Assembly: GCA_014804495.1 (NCBI GenBank)
Contig: JAAUZS010000117.1
Coordinates: forward strand, 23,818 to 39,546
From: Lachnospiraceae bacterium
Lineage (GTDB): Bacteria > Bacillota > Clostridia > Lachnospirales > Lachnospiraceae
Length of the DNA: 15,729 bases
Direction: 5' to 3'
This document shows, piece by piece, positions 1 through 7,986 of this stretch. Within the stretch, counting starts at the first letter, position 1, and each line of letters begins with the position of its first letter. The notes under the pieces are model-generated. The model worked only from the letters and a program-made list of their open reading frames with translations. It ran no database searches and had not been told where the DNA came from. Made by a program: the position numbers and the translations under genes.

Positions 1-630
1 TCAAATGGCACAATGGATACAGAACTGTCAGCGGAAGCGTCAAAACTGCGTGAAGCTTGGATGAAGGATATGGAGCAGTTCGATTTTTCCCTGGCAAGAA
101 AAAGCAGGCAATGCGGATATATGGATTTTTCCATTGAAAATACATTAAGGGAATGGCGTCTTCCGGTTTATGAGAATTTTAATAATACCATAGCGTATCT
201 GGAAGAAGAGGGCGTTTATGTTCCTTCCAAGGTGCGTGCTGAAGATATTGCAAGCATTACGGTAATCAATTGGAACCGTGACATACAGAATGACGATGCA
301 TGGGATACTTATTATACTACATCCATGGCTCAAGCTGCATATGTTTCACAGATGGATTACCAGATAAGAGAAACTTATGATGACCCTGATGAGATTGCCG
401 AAATTATAAATGCGATATGTCCAAGGGAATTGTGCTATGACTGGAAATGGGAAAGTTCAGAAGCATATGATAATAATTATGATGTGTATATTACATATAA
501 AACTGACGCAGAATATCGTTATATTCCGTCAACAAATTATGAATATGAATTTATAAGCGGTCAGGTACCGGACTTTGTGGAAGAAATGACCACATATACG
601 CCGGAGCAATATATTAATATGGAATTCTAG
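1..630 (+). CDS. 3' part of an unrecognised acidic, Tyr-rich protein, possibly a DUF6449-like C-terminal domain
   Basis: The reading frame is open to the left edge (Ser-Asn-Gly-Thr before the first ATG at 13), and that ATG has no ribosome binding site, so this is very probably the C-terminal ~209 residues of a longer protein. The visible part has no membrane segment or signal peptide. It is rich in Tyr, Asp and Glu and resembles an extracytoplasmic mixed alpha/beta domain, ending in a tyrosine-dense stretch (YRYIPSTNYEYEF) and the tail QYINMEF. The segment LPVYENFNNTIAYLEEEGVY reminds me of the DUF6449 domain at the C-terminus of some clostridial ABC-2-type permeases. That is recall rather than proof, and the function stays open. 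The TAG stop at 628-630 is followed by 185 bp of AT-rich DNA before the ABC cassette, so the two are probably separate transcription units. Confidence 0.7.
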   Translation, partial: SNGTMDTELSAEASKLREAWMKDMEQFDFSLARKSRQCGYMDFSIENTLREWRLPVYENFNNTIAYLEEEGVYVPSKVRAEDIASITVINWNRDIQNDDAWDTYYTTSMAQAAYVSQMDYQIRETYDDPDEIAEIINAICPRELCYDWKWESSEAYDNNYDVYITYKTDAEYRYIPSTNYEYEFISGQVPDFVEEMTTYTPEQYINMEF

Positions 631-815
631 CCGGACTGACAGACGCCGGATGTCAGGAACGTCTGCGTGAGAATACATGTTAAGAAAATATTAAGATATA
701 TTGTCAAAAAAACAGTAGCGCTTCCGGTTAATATGGTTTATAATTATCATGAATTTTAATGACTAAACATAATAGTTATTTAGGAACTTAGTACGAGACT
801 GCAAGAGGAATATAT
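631..815. other. Intergenic region with overlapping short inverted repeats and a candidate -10 box
   Basis: Two mutually exclusive inverted repeats lie just after the stop codon: CTGACA (636-641) with TGTCAG (651-656), and CAGACG (640-645) with CGTCTG (660-665). Neither is followed by a T-tract, so a standard intrinsic terminator is not supported. Further on, a perfect TATAAT (739-744) lies about 70 bp before the ABC ATPase gene, but I see no good -35 at 16-18 bp. This is the most likely place for the ABC cassette promoter, with weak support. The remainder is AT-rich without recognisable structure. Confidence 0.4.
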
Positions 816-1535
816 ATGAAACCGTCAGAACCTGTTATTTGCGTAAAAGATTTATATAAGATTTATCGTGTGGGCGAAACTAAGGTTCGCGCATTAAACG
901 GAGTGGATTTTACGATAGACAGAGGCTGTTTTTGTTCTATCGTAGGAACCTCCGGTTCCGGTAAATCAACTCTTCTTAATATGATGGCAGGTCTGGAGAA
1001 GCCGACTAAAGGCGAGATAATCATTGCAGGCGAACATATGGAGAAAAAATCAGAGAATCAGCTTGTTGCTTTCAGGCGCAAACACATCGGATTTATTTTT
1101 CAGTCATTCAATCTTATGGGTACAATGAATGCTATTGAAAATGTTGCGCTGCCTCTGACATTTCAGGGTATGGATAAGAAATCACGTAACAAGAAGGCTG
1201 AGGGGATGCTGGATTTGGTAGGTCTTACGAAGCATAAGAAGCACAGACCGAATCAGATGTCTGGCGGACAGCAGCAGAGAGTCGGTGTGGCAAGGGCTCT
1301 TGTGGTGGAACCGGAGATTATCTTTGCAGACGAGCCTACAGGTAATCTGGATTCCAATACTTCCGAGGAAGTTATGAACCTGATGAAGAAAATCGTCAGG
1401 GAGAAAAACCAGACGCTCGTTATGGTAACGCATGATAATCATCTGGCTGCTTTTGCAGACATAATTCTTCATATAAAAGATGGAAAAATCGTACAGATAG
1501 ATGATAACAGAGAAAAAGAACCGGAGGGAAATTAA
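816..1535 (+). CDS. ABC transporter ATP-binding protein, LolD/MacB type
   Basis: This 239-residue cytoplasmic ATPase should power the FtsX-like permease encoded at 3370. All nucleotide-binding motifs are present: Walker [10 protein letters not shown] (residues about 45-52), Q-loop Gln96 in FIFQSFN, ABC signature MSGGQ (148-152), Walker B IIFADE with catalytic Glu173, the D-loop GNLD, and H-loop His206 in VTHD. The sequence around the signature and Walker B ([21 protein letters not shown]) is typical of the MacB/LolD/FtsE group, which usually performs mechanotransmission or extrusion rather than solute uptake. The start is supported by AGAGGA at 804-809, six bases before the ATG. The stop lies three bases before the next gene, whose ribosome binding site is inside this gene's end, so the two are translationally linked. 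The ATPase is intact. The transported substrate cannot be read from the sequence. Confidence 0.93.
   Translation: MKPSEPVICVKDLYKIYRVGETKVRALNGVDFTIDRGCFCSIVGTSGSGKSTLLNMMAGLEKPTKGEIIIAGEHMEKKSENQLVAFRRKHIGFIFQSFNLMGTMNAIENVALPLTFQGMDKKSRNKKAEGMLDLVGLTKHKKHRPNQMSGGQQQRVGVARALVVEPEIIFADEPTGNLDSNTSEEVMNLMKKIVREKNQTLVMVTHDNHLAAFADIILHIKDGKIVQIDDNREKEPEGN
1523..1528 (+). promoter_or_regulatory. Ribosome binding site of the 1539 gene, inside the ATPase gene
   Basis: GGAGGG lies within the last codons of the ATPase gene, 10 bases before the ATG at 1539. With a 3-bp intergenic gap this indicates translational coupling of the ATPase and the secreted partner protein. Confidence 0.75.
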
Positions 1536-1538
1536 GCT

Positions 1539-3272
1539 ATGAACAAGAAAAATATATTAAAAAAAGGCTTACTTGGTCTTGGACTGGTTGTTGCCTTTGT
1601 TGCAGCAATGCCGGGCAATGTTCATGTGGATGCAAGAACCACATCAGGTAATTATGTTCTGGAGGGCGATGATAACCGTATAATTGATGACGACGACAGA
1701 TTCTATGCTGATGAGGATATGTTTAATTTTAAGCGAAGTCTGGAAATAAAGTATTCTCCGAGTGATGTAGTAAAGGAGAAATTGGAAGATATATTCGGCA
1801 GTGCAGTATACTATATAGCAAATACGGATATGACGTTAGGCGAGTTAAATTCTTATGTAAGCAGCGTAAAAGCAGATTTGGAAGCAGCGGCTGTTGAAAA
1901 AGTGAGCGCTACGACAAGCGAATTTCTGCGTGTAGGAGATAACTGGATAACACCTACCGTAAGTTATGGAAATTATGTGTCTATTGTATTGCCCGTAATT
2001 AATTTCGGTACAGATGAACTGAATGATTTGATTATAGAGCCGAAGGTTTCTCCTGTGATATCAGAGTGGCCGTTTGTTATAGACAAATCCAGTTACCTTC
2101 AGACAGAATATGCTCTTCCGGGAAATGCGACATATGAGGAGGCATTGTTTAACCGAAGAGAGTTTACCTTTCAGTTCATGGCAAGGGATGATGTGATGAG
2201 CGGATATTATCCGTTGACATTTAATGTATGGTATACCAAGGCAGGTGTACGTTGTGAAGAACCTGCAGAACTGACGGTTTATGTGCATACCATTGGAAAA
2301 CCGGGAAGTGGAACGTTAGGCGGAGGTTCGGAAGAAACAAGCAATGCCAAACCGAGAATTGTCGTTACGGGTTTTGAGACGGTTCCGGAACAGGTGTATG
2401 CGGGCGATACATTTATACTGACTATTCATGTTAAAAATACATCAAAAGAAACTGCTGTTACCAACCTGTTATTTGATATGCAGGCAGCAACCGAAGGCGA
2501 GGATAAGACCAATACATATGCGGCATTCCTCCCAACCTCGGGGGCCAGCTCCGTATATATGGACAGAATCGGAACGAATACTGATGCGGATATAGTAATA
2601 GAAATGTCAGCGAAAGCGGATTTAGCCCAGAAACCATATGTACTGGAAGTAAATATGAAATATGATGCAGGCGCAATGTTTGATTTAACAGACACTGCAA
2701 GCGTATCTATTCCGATTTATCAGGAGAGCCGTTTTGATATCAGCACGCCTGAAGTCGTACCCGGTGATATTACGGTAGGTTCACAGTCAAATATTATGTT
2801 CAGCATATATAATACAGGTAAGACGACACTGTACAATACGCAGGTGAGGTTTGAAGCAGACTCAATTGATACAGCAACAGCTTTTGTCGGAAATCTTACT
2901 TCGGGTGCGACAGGCAATGTTGATGTTATGGTAACAGGAAGCAGCGCTACCATGGACGATGGTACAATCAATGTAATTATTTCCTACGAAGATGACGCAG
3001 GAAATGTGACGGAAGAAATTAAAACAGTCACGCTCTATGTCAATGAAGAATTCTATGATGATTTCATGATGGGCGAGGACTTCCCTATGGACGGCGATAT
3101 GATGATGGGAGAAGAGACCAAGTCAAATAAGGGACTTATCATTGCTATTGTTGTAGTAGCGGTAATTGTTGTCATAGGAGTTGCGGTTTTCCTGTTTATA
3201 AAAATCCGGAAGAAGAAAAAAGAAGCGGCTCTTTTAGCTGATGATTTGTTATCAATAGATAAAGATTTATAA
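1539..3272 (+). CDS. Secreted, C-terminally membrane-anchored protein with S-layer/CARDB-like beta domains
   Basis: The 577-residue protein starts with a clear signal peptide (NKKNILKKG, then a hydrophobic core at 10-24, with possible cleavage near residues 30-32) and ends with a membrane helix at about 532-554 followed by a basic cytoplasmic stretch (KIRKKKKE) and a 17-residue tail. The bulk should therefore face outside. A short Asp-rich segment (42-60) and an alpha-helical region (75-125) precede what look like three beta-sandwich units, about 137-252, 272-395 and 400-503. The last two have the CARDB/COG1361 pattern (for example NIMFSIYNTGKTTLYNTQV). A Gly/Ser linker lies at 256-266. Residues 510-523 contain six Met among acidic residues. 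Sitting between an ATPase and an FtsX-type permease, it is probably the extracellular partner of the transporter, in the place of a HlyD/MacA adaptor, with which I see no resemblance. The domain assignment is by pattern only. Confidence 0.8.
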   Translation: MNKKNILKKGLLGLGLVVAFVAAMPGNVHVDARTTSGNYVLEGDDNRIIDDDDRFYADEDMFNFKRSLEIKYSPSDVVKEKLEDIFGSAVYYIANTDMTLGELNSYVSSVKADLEAAAVEKVSATTSEFLRVGDNWITPTVSYGNYVSIVLPVINFGTDELNDLIIEPKVSPVISEWPFVIDKSSYLQTEYALPGNATYEEALFNRREFTFQFMARDDVMSGYYPLTFNVWYTKAGVRCEEPAELTVYVHTIGKPGSGTLGGGSEETSNAKPRIVVTGFETVPEQVYAGDTFILTIHVKNTSKETAVTNLLFDMQAATEGEDKTNTYAAFLPTSGASSVYMDRIGTNTDADIVIEMSAKADLAQKPYVLEVNMKYDAGAMFDLTDTASVSIPIYQESRFDISTPEVVPGDITVGSQSNIMFSIYNTGKTTLYNTQVRFEADSIDTATAFVGNLTSGATGNVDVMVTGSSATMDDGTINVIISYEDDAGNVTEEIKTVTLYVNEEFYDDFMMGEDFPMDGDMMMGEETKSNKGLIIAIVVVAVIVVIGVAVFLFIKIRKKKKEAALLADDLLSIDKDL

Positions 3273-3369
3273 AATTATTGAAGCTATAGCTAACGTCATT
3301 AGAAATTTTCTTTGCTATTATGCACTTATGGAAATGACTATAGATTGAAAAAGGAGCATAGGTATTATA
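3273..3369 (+). promoter_or_regulatory. Short gap in the ABC cassette with a possible extended -10 promoter
   Basis: This 97-bp AT-rich gap contains TGC-TATTAT (3313-3321), an extended -10 pattern without a convincing -35, which could start a separate permease transcript about 40 bases before the ATG. AAGGAG (3351-3356) serves the permease gene but sits 13 bases from the ATG, longer than ideal. There is no terminator-like hairpin, so readthrough from the upstream two genes is expected. Confidence 0.3.
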
Positions 3370-4707
3370 ATGAGATTCCTTGATTTACTGCGAATGAGCA
3401 GCAGTAACCTTTGGAAAAGAAAAGTCAGGACGATTCTGACCGTATTGGGTGTTGTCATAGGTGTTGCGTCTATCGTGGTCATGATTTCATTGGGACTCGG
3501 TCTTAGTAAGTCTCTTATGGAACAATATGAGTCATATGGAAGCCTGACGCAGATTACGGTATATCAGTCATGGAATAGTGATGATGAGGACAAACGTCTT
3601 GATGATGATTTGATTAAGACTATAAATAATATTGAGCATGTAACGTCAGTTTATCCGACAATGCAGGTATCCGCCATAGCAAAGTATGGCAGCTATCAGA
3701 ATTATCTTAATATCAGGGCGATGCCTTTGGAAGCGATTAACGATCTGGGTATGGAAGTAGGAGAAGGAAGCCTGCCGTCGGCAGAGGACGAGGAATTGAA
3801 ATTCTTCTACGGATCGGAAGTTCTTATGGATTTCTACAATTCCAAGACCGGTGATGGATACTGGTCAACGGGAGAGTTGCCGGATATTGATTTAATGAAT
3901 GACCCCGTATTTATTATTTTTGATACGGATGCATACTGGTCGTCGCAGTACAATGATCCGGAGAATCCTGTTAAGCCGCCTAAAAAGTATCTGATTCCTG
4001 CAAGCGGTGTAGAAGCCGAGTCCGAGGAAGGCTGGACCCAATATGGATGGTACACCGTATGCGACATTGATAAACTGCTCCCGGAGCTTAGGAGAATATT
4101 CAAGAATAGGGTGATTCCCGGACAGCCGTCTACGAAAACTGGTAAGCCATATAAAGAAATTTTTTATAGTCAGATTATAGTTAATGTGGACGAGATGGAC
4201 AATGTTACTGCGATACAGTCACAGATTACCGATATGGGATATCAGGCAAACAGCAATGCTGAGTGGATTCAATCCGAACAACAGACTATGGGATATGTTC
4301 AGGCGGTACTCGGTGGTATAGGTGCGGTATCATTGTTTGTAGCGGCAATTGGTATCACTAATACTATGATGATGTCCATCTATGAGCGTACAAAAGAAAT
4401 AGGAGTCATGAAAGTGCTTGGCTGTGATCTTCGCAATATCAGATCCCTGTTTTTGCTGGAAGCGGGTTTTATCGGTTTCATCGGTGGCGTTATAGGGCTG
4501 GGGCTTAGCTATTCGATTTCAATGGTAATTAATAAAGTTGCTTCAAGTGCCAGCAGCTATATGGATATATCATCCATTTCGCATATTCCGCTATGGTTGG
4601 CAATGTTATCGCTTGTTTTTGCCGTACTTGTCGGAATGGTTGCAGGATTTTTCCCGGCGCTGCGCGCCATGAAGCTAAGTCCGCTTGCGGCGATTCATAC
4701 CGAATAG
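3370..4707 (+). CDS. MacB/FtsX-family ABC transporter permease
   Basis: This 445-residue protein has the canonical MacB topology: a short cytoplasmic N-terminus, TM1 at about 20-44 (ILTVLGVVIGVASIVVMI), a large extracellular domain (about 45-308), and three C-terminal helices at about 309-334, 361-387 and 407-431. Family hallmarks are the N-terminal block ending GVVIGVASIVVMISLGLG, the coupling segment MMMSIYERTKEIGVMKVLG after TM2, and the ending FFPALRAMKLSPLAAI. The extracellular domain, about 264 residues, is on the large side for the family and is rich in Tyr, Trp, Asp and Pro. In MacB-type systems this region binds the partner protein, here probably the product of the 1539 gene. With the ATPase at 816 it should form a homodimeric transporter. 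The class is secure; substrate and direction are unknown, although export or signal transmission is usual for this class. Confidence 0.92.
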   Translation: MRFLDLLRMSSSNLWKRKVRTILTVLGVVIGVASIVVMISLGLGLSKSLMEQYESYGSLTQITVYQSWNSDDEDKRLDDDLIKTINNIEHVTSVYPTMQVSAIAKYGSYQNYLNIRAMPLEAINDLGMEVGEGSLPSAEDEELKFFYGSEVLMDFYNSKTGDGYWSTGELPDIDLMNDPVFIIFDTDAYWSSQYNDPENPVKPPKKYLIPASGVEAESEEGWTQYGWYTVCDIDKLLPELRRIFKNRVIPGQPSTKTGKPYKEIFYSQIIVNVDEMDNVTAIQSQITDMGYQANSNAEWIQSEQQTMGYVQAVLGGIGAVSLFVAAIGITNTMMMSIYERTKEIGVMKVLGCDLRNIRSLFLLEAGFIGFIGGVIGLGLSYSISMVINKVASSASSYMDISSISHIPLWLAMLSLVFAVLVGMVAGFFPALRAMKLSPLAAIHTE

Positions 4708-4723
4708 AATTTCTAATAATATT

Positions 4724-6099
<1,376 letters not shown>

Positions 6100-6115
6100 G
6101 GTGGAATAAATGGGG

Positions 6116-6253
6116 GGATTGAGCCTCTTTAGTCAATATGTGGGGGACGCTTGCGCTCCGGTTTGGACGCAGCGGTACTAATGCGCTAAAGTACAGCGCA
6201 TAAGTGCCGGCGTCCTCACAGGCCCCCGCATATTAACTAAAGAGGCTCAATCC
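6116..6253. repeat. 138-bp long palindromic element, MITE-like or structured dispersed repeat
   Basis: The outer arms 6116-6146 and 6223-6253 pair over 31 positions with one mismatch (C6134/A6235) and one G-U (T6141/G6228); the outermost 18 bp, beginning GGATTGAGCCTC, are perfect. Inside lies a second hairpin: GGACGC (6165-6170) with GCGTCC (6210-6215), then GGTACT (6174-6179) with AGTGCC (6203-6208), then ATGCGCT (6181-6187) with AGCGCAT (6195-6201) around a 7-base loop. GGACGC also occurs at 6145-6150, so a second fold is possible. The unit is more GC-rich than its surroundings, has no coding potential and no visible target-site duplication. A T6 run (6267-6272) follows, so it may also terminate eno transcripts. 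This form suggests a non-autonomous mobile or dispersed palindromic repeat; copy number cannot be judged from one window. Confidence 0.65.
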
Positions 6254-6306
6254 ATCGATTATATAGTTTTTTATTGTAGTCAATAGTGGCGCAGCTTGTT
6301 AATATG

Positions 6307-6315
6307 TGGTAAAAT
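6307..6315 (+). promoter_or_regulatory. Extended -10 promoter of hemZ
   Basis: TGG-TAAAAT is an extended -10 element 35 bp before the hemZ start, with no good -35 at the standard distance. It lies downstream of the palindromic element, so hemZ is probably transcribed independently of enolase. Confidence 0.45.
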
Positions 6316-6349
6316 TTAAGTTGATTTATATAGGAACAGAGGCAAACTA

Positions 6350-7864
6350 ATGTTAATTCTAAGGGCTAATAAAGCACAGTTTGAATATGATATCCACTCG
6401 CTGATAAAGGCTTTTTATCCGAATGAGGAAGTAAGGGTGTTGACGCCGGAGTCGGTTATTAAGGATAGAAAAATTTTGGAGCATCCTGCCGATATGGAGC
6501 TTGTTTTTGGTGAGGATAAGGTGGTTTTTAAGGTTGCAGGGATTGACTCGGGAAAAGAAACAGGATGTACGGAAGCAATAGAATATTCAGAGATATATGA
6601 GCATGTGTATACATGGCACGTAGAAGATGAGAAAGGGATTGATTATAAGAATGCGTTTAAGCGGTTTTTATATAATTCCCTGTGCGAGGAAACCGGTATT
6701 TCACTTCCGTGGGGTAATCTGACAGGCATACGCCCTACGAAAATAGCTATGAGTATGTTAGAGCAGGGAAAAAGTGAGGGAGAAATTGCAGAGTTTCTAA
6801 AGCGCGAGCATCTGGTAAGCGCGGAGAAGACTTCACTTGGGATTGACATTGCTAAGCGGGAAATGGAGATTTTGAAACCGCTTCATTATGAAAATGGTTA
6901 TAGCTTATATATAGGGATTCCTTTCTGTCCGACAACCTGTTTGTATTGTTCTTTTACCTCATTTCCCATCAGTCTGTGGAAAGAAAAGATAGCGGATTAC
7001 TTAGTTGCACTGGAAAAAGAAATTGACTATATTTCAGACATTTATCGCCACAAGACATTGGATACTGTTTACATAGGCGGCGGAACCCCCACTTCTTTAT
7101 CGGCGGATGAGTTGGACAGGCTGCTTACTAAATTAAAGGTATCTTTTGATTTTTCCACGGTGCAGGAATTTACGGTAGAAGCGGGGCGCGCTGATAGTAT
7201 AACGAAAGAAAAACTGTCTGTACTATATCGGCATGGGGTGACAAGAATTTCTGTCAATCCGCAGACTATGAATCAGGAAACATTGAAGCTGATTGGAAGG
7301 CAGCATACGGTTGAGCAGGTAATTGACTCATTTTATATGGCACGAGAAGTCGGCTTTGACAATATCAATATGGATATCATACTTGGACTTCCCGGAGAAA
7401 AAGAGGAAGATGTGAAAGAAACAATTAACGCCATAGAAGCATTATCGCCGGATAGCCTGACTGTTCATTCGTTGGCAGTGAAGCGGGCGTCGGCTCTTGC
7501 TCAGCTGATTCGTGAAGGCAGTGGAAGTGTAATGGATAGTTTACATAACACAGATGAAACGATGCGGATTGCCAAAGAAGGGGCGCAGCGAATGGGAATG
7601 TTCCCATACTATCTTTACAGACAGAAAAATATGGCAGGAAATTTTGAAAATGTCGGATATGCGAAAGAAGGAAAATATGGAATTTATAATATTTTAATCA
7701 TGGAGGAAGTGCAGACCATAGTGGCGCTAGGGGCAGGTACGGTTACCAAGAGGGTTTATGGTGGCGGCAGGATTGAACGGTGCGATACAGTGAAGGATGT
7801 TTCCCTTTATATCGAGAGAATCGAGGAAATGATTGAAAGAAAACATGAATTATTATGTGATTGA
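6350..7864 (+). CDS. hemZ: HemZ-type radical SAM protein (coproporphyrinogen III oxidase-like)
   Basis: The 504-residue length and domain order match HemZ of Firmicutes: an N-terminal ~180-residue region containing WGNLTGIRPTKI (121-132), then a radical SAM barrel. The 4Fe-4S/SAM motif is C193-x3-C197-x2-C200 in PFCPTTCLYCSF, followed by the glycine motif YIGGGTPTSL (241-250), the Glu-containing strand FTVEAG, and VNPQTMN. The family is assigned to oxygen-independent conversion of coproporphyrinogen III to protoporphyrinogen IX in the cytosol. However, the residue two after the third Cys is Phe, as in HemW-type proteins, not the fourth Cys of true HemN, and no other heme gene is in this window, so the actual reaction is uncertain. 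AGAGG (6338-6342) supports the start. The gene ends with TGA at 7862-7864, 57 bp before the palindrome at 7921. Confidence 0.88.
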   Translation: MLILRANKAQFEYDIHSLIKAFYPNEEVRVLTPESVIKDRKILEHPADMELVFGEDKVVFKVAGIDSGKETGCTEAIEYSEIYEHVYTWHVEDEKGIDYKNAFKRFLYNSLCEETGISLPWGNLTGIRPTKIAMSMLEQGKSEGEIAEFLKREHLVSAEKTSLGIDIAKREMEILKPLHYENGYSLYIGIPFCPTTCLYCSFTSFPISLWKEKIADYLVALEKEIDYISDIYRHKTLDTVYIGGGTPTSLSADELDRLLTKLKVSFDFSTVQEFTVEAGRADSITKEKLSVLYRHGVTRISVNPQTMNQETLKLIGRQHTVEQVIDSFYMAREVGFDNINMDIILGLPGEKEEDVKETINAIEALSPDSLTVHSLAVKRASALAQLIREGSGSVMDSLHNTDETMRIAKEGAQRMGMFPYYLYRQKNMAGNFENVGYAKEGKYGIYNILIMEEVQTIVALGAGTVTKRVYGGGRIERCDTVKDVSLYIERIEEMIERKHELLCD

Positions 7865-7899
7865 CAACTTTTTCGGGAGAAAGTAAAAACAAAAAGATA

Positions 7900-7926
7900 T
7901 TGATATGTAGAAATATATGGTATAAT
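7900..7926 (+). promoter_or_regulatory. Promoter of the 7TM-PAS-GGDEF-EAL gene
   Basis: A perfect TATAAT (7921-7926) is preceded by TGG, giving an extended -10 (TGGTATAAT). TTGATA (7900-7905) is a fair -35, but the spacer is only 15 bp, so the extended -10 probably does most of the work. Expected start of transcription is near 7933, about 54 bases before the ATG. Confidence 0.6.
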
Positions 7927-7958
7927 AAGCTCAGGCTACTGAGCCTGAGCTTATTATA
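7921..7958. promoter_or_regulatory. Perfect 17-bp-arm palindrome overlapping the -10 box
   Basis: Bases 7921-7937 (beginning TATAATAAGCTC) are the exact reverse complement of 7942-7958, with the 4-base spacer ACTG. The left arm begins with the -10 hexamer itself, and the expected transcription start lies within the left arm. It could be an operator for a dimeric repressor, or the terminator hairpin of hemZ. The absence of a T-tract after the right arm (TATAGGATTAG follows) makes the terminator reading incomplete. Confidence 0.7.
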
Positions 7959-7986
7959 GGATTAGTTTATGGAAGGAAGTGAGTAA

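Noticed and set aside
636-665. Intrinsic terminator after the first gene
   Set aside because: The overlapping inverted repeats have 6-bp stems and no following T-tract, so I list them only as inverted repeats.
6116-6253. Insertion sequence or simple terminator
   Set aside because: There is no transposase frame or visible target duplication, and at 138 bp with nested stems it is far larger than a terminator hairpin; repeat is the safer label.
7865-7986. c-di-GMP riboswitch upstream of the GGDEF-EAL genes (also considered at 11675-11864)
   Set aside because: Neither leader has the conserved GEMM-type core; the expected leaders (about 54 and 30 bases) are too short for the aptamer.
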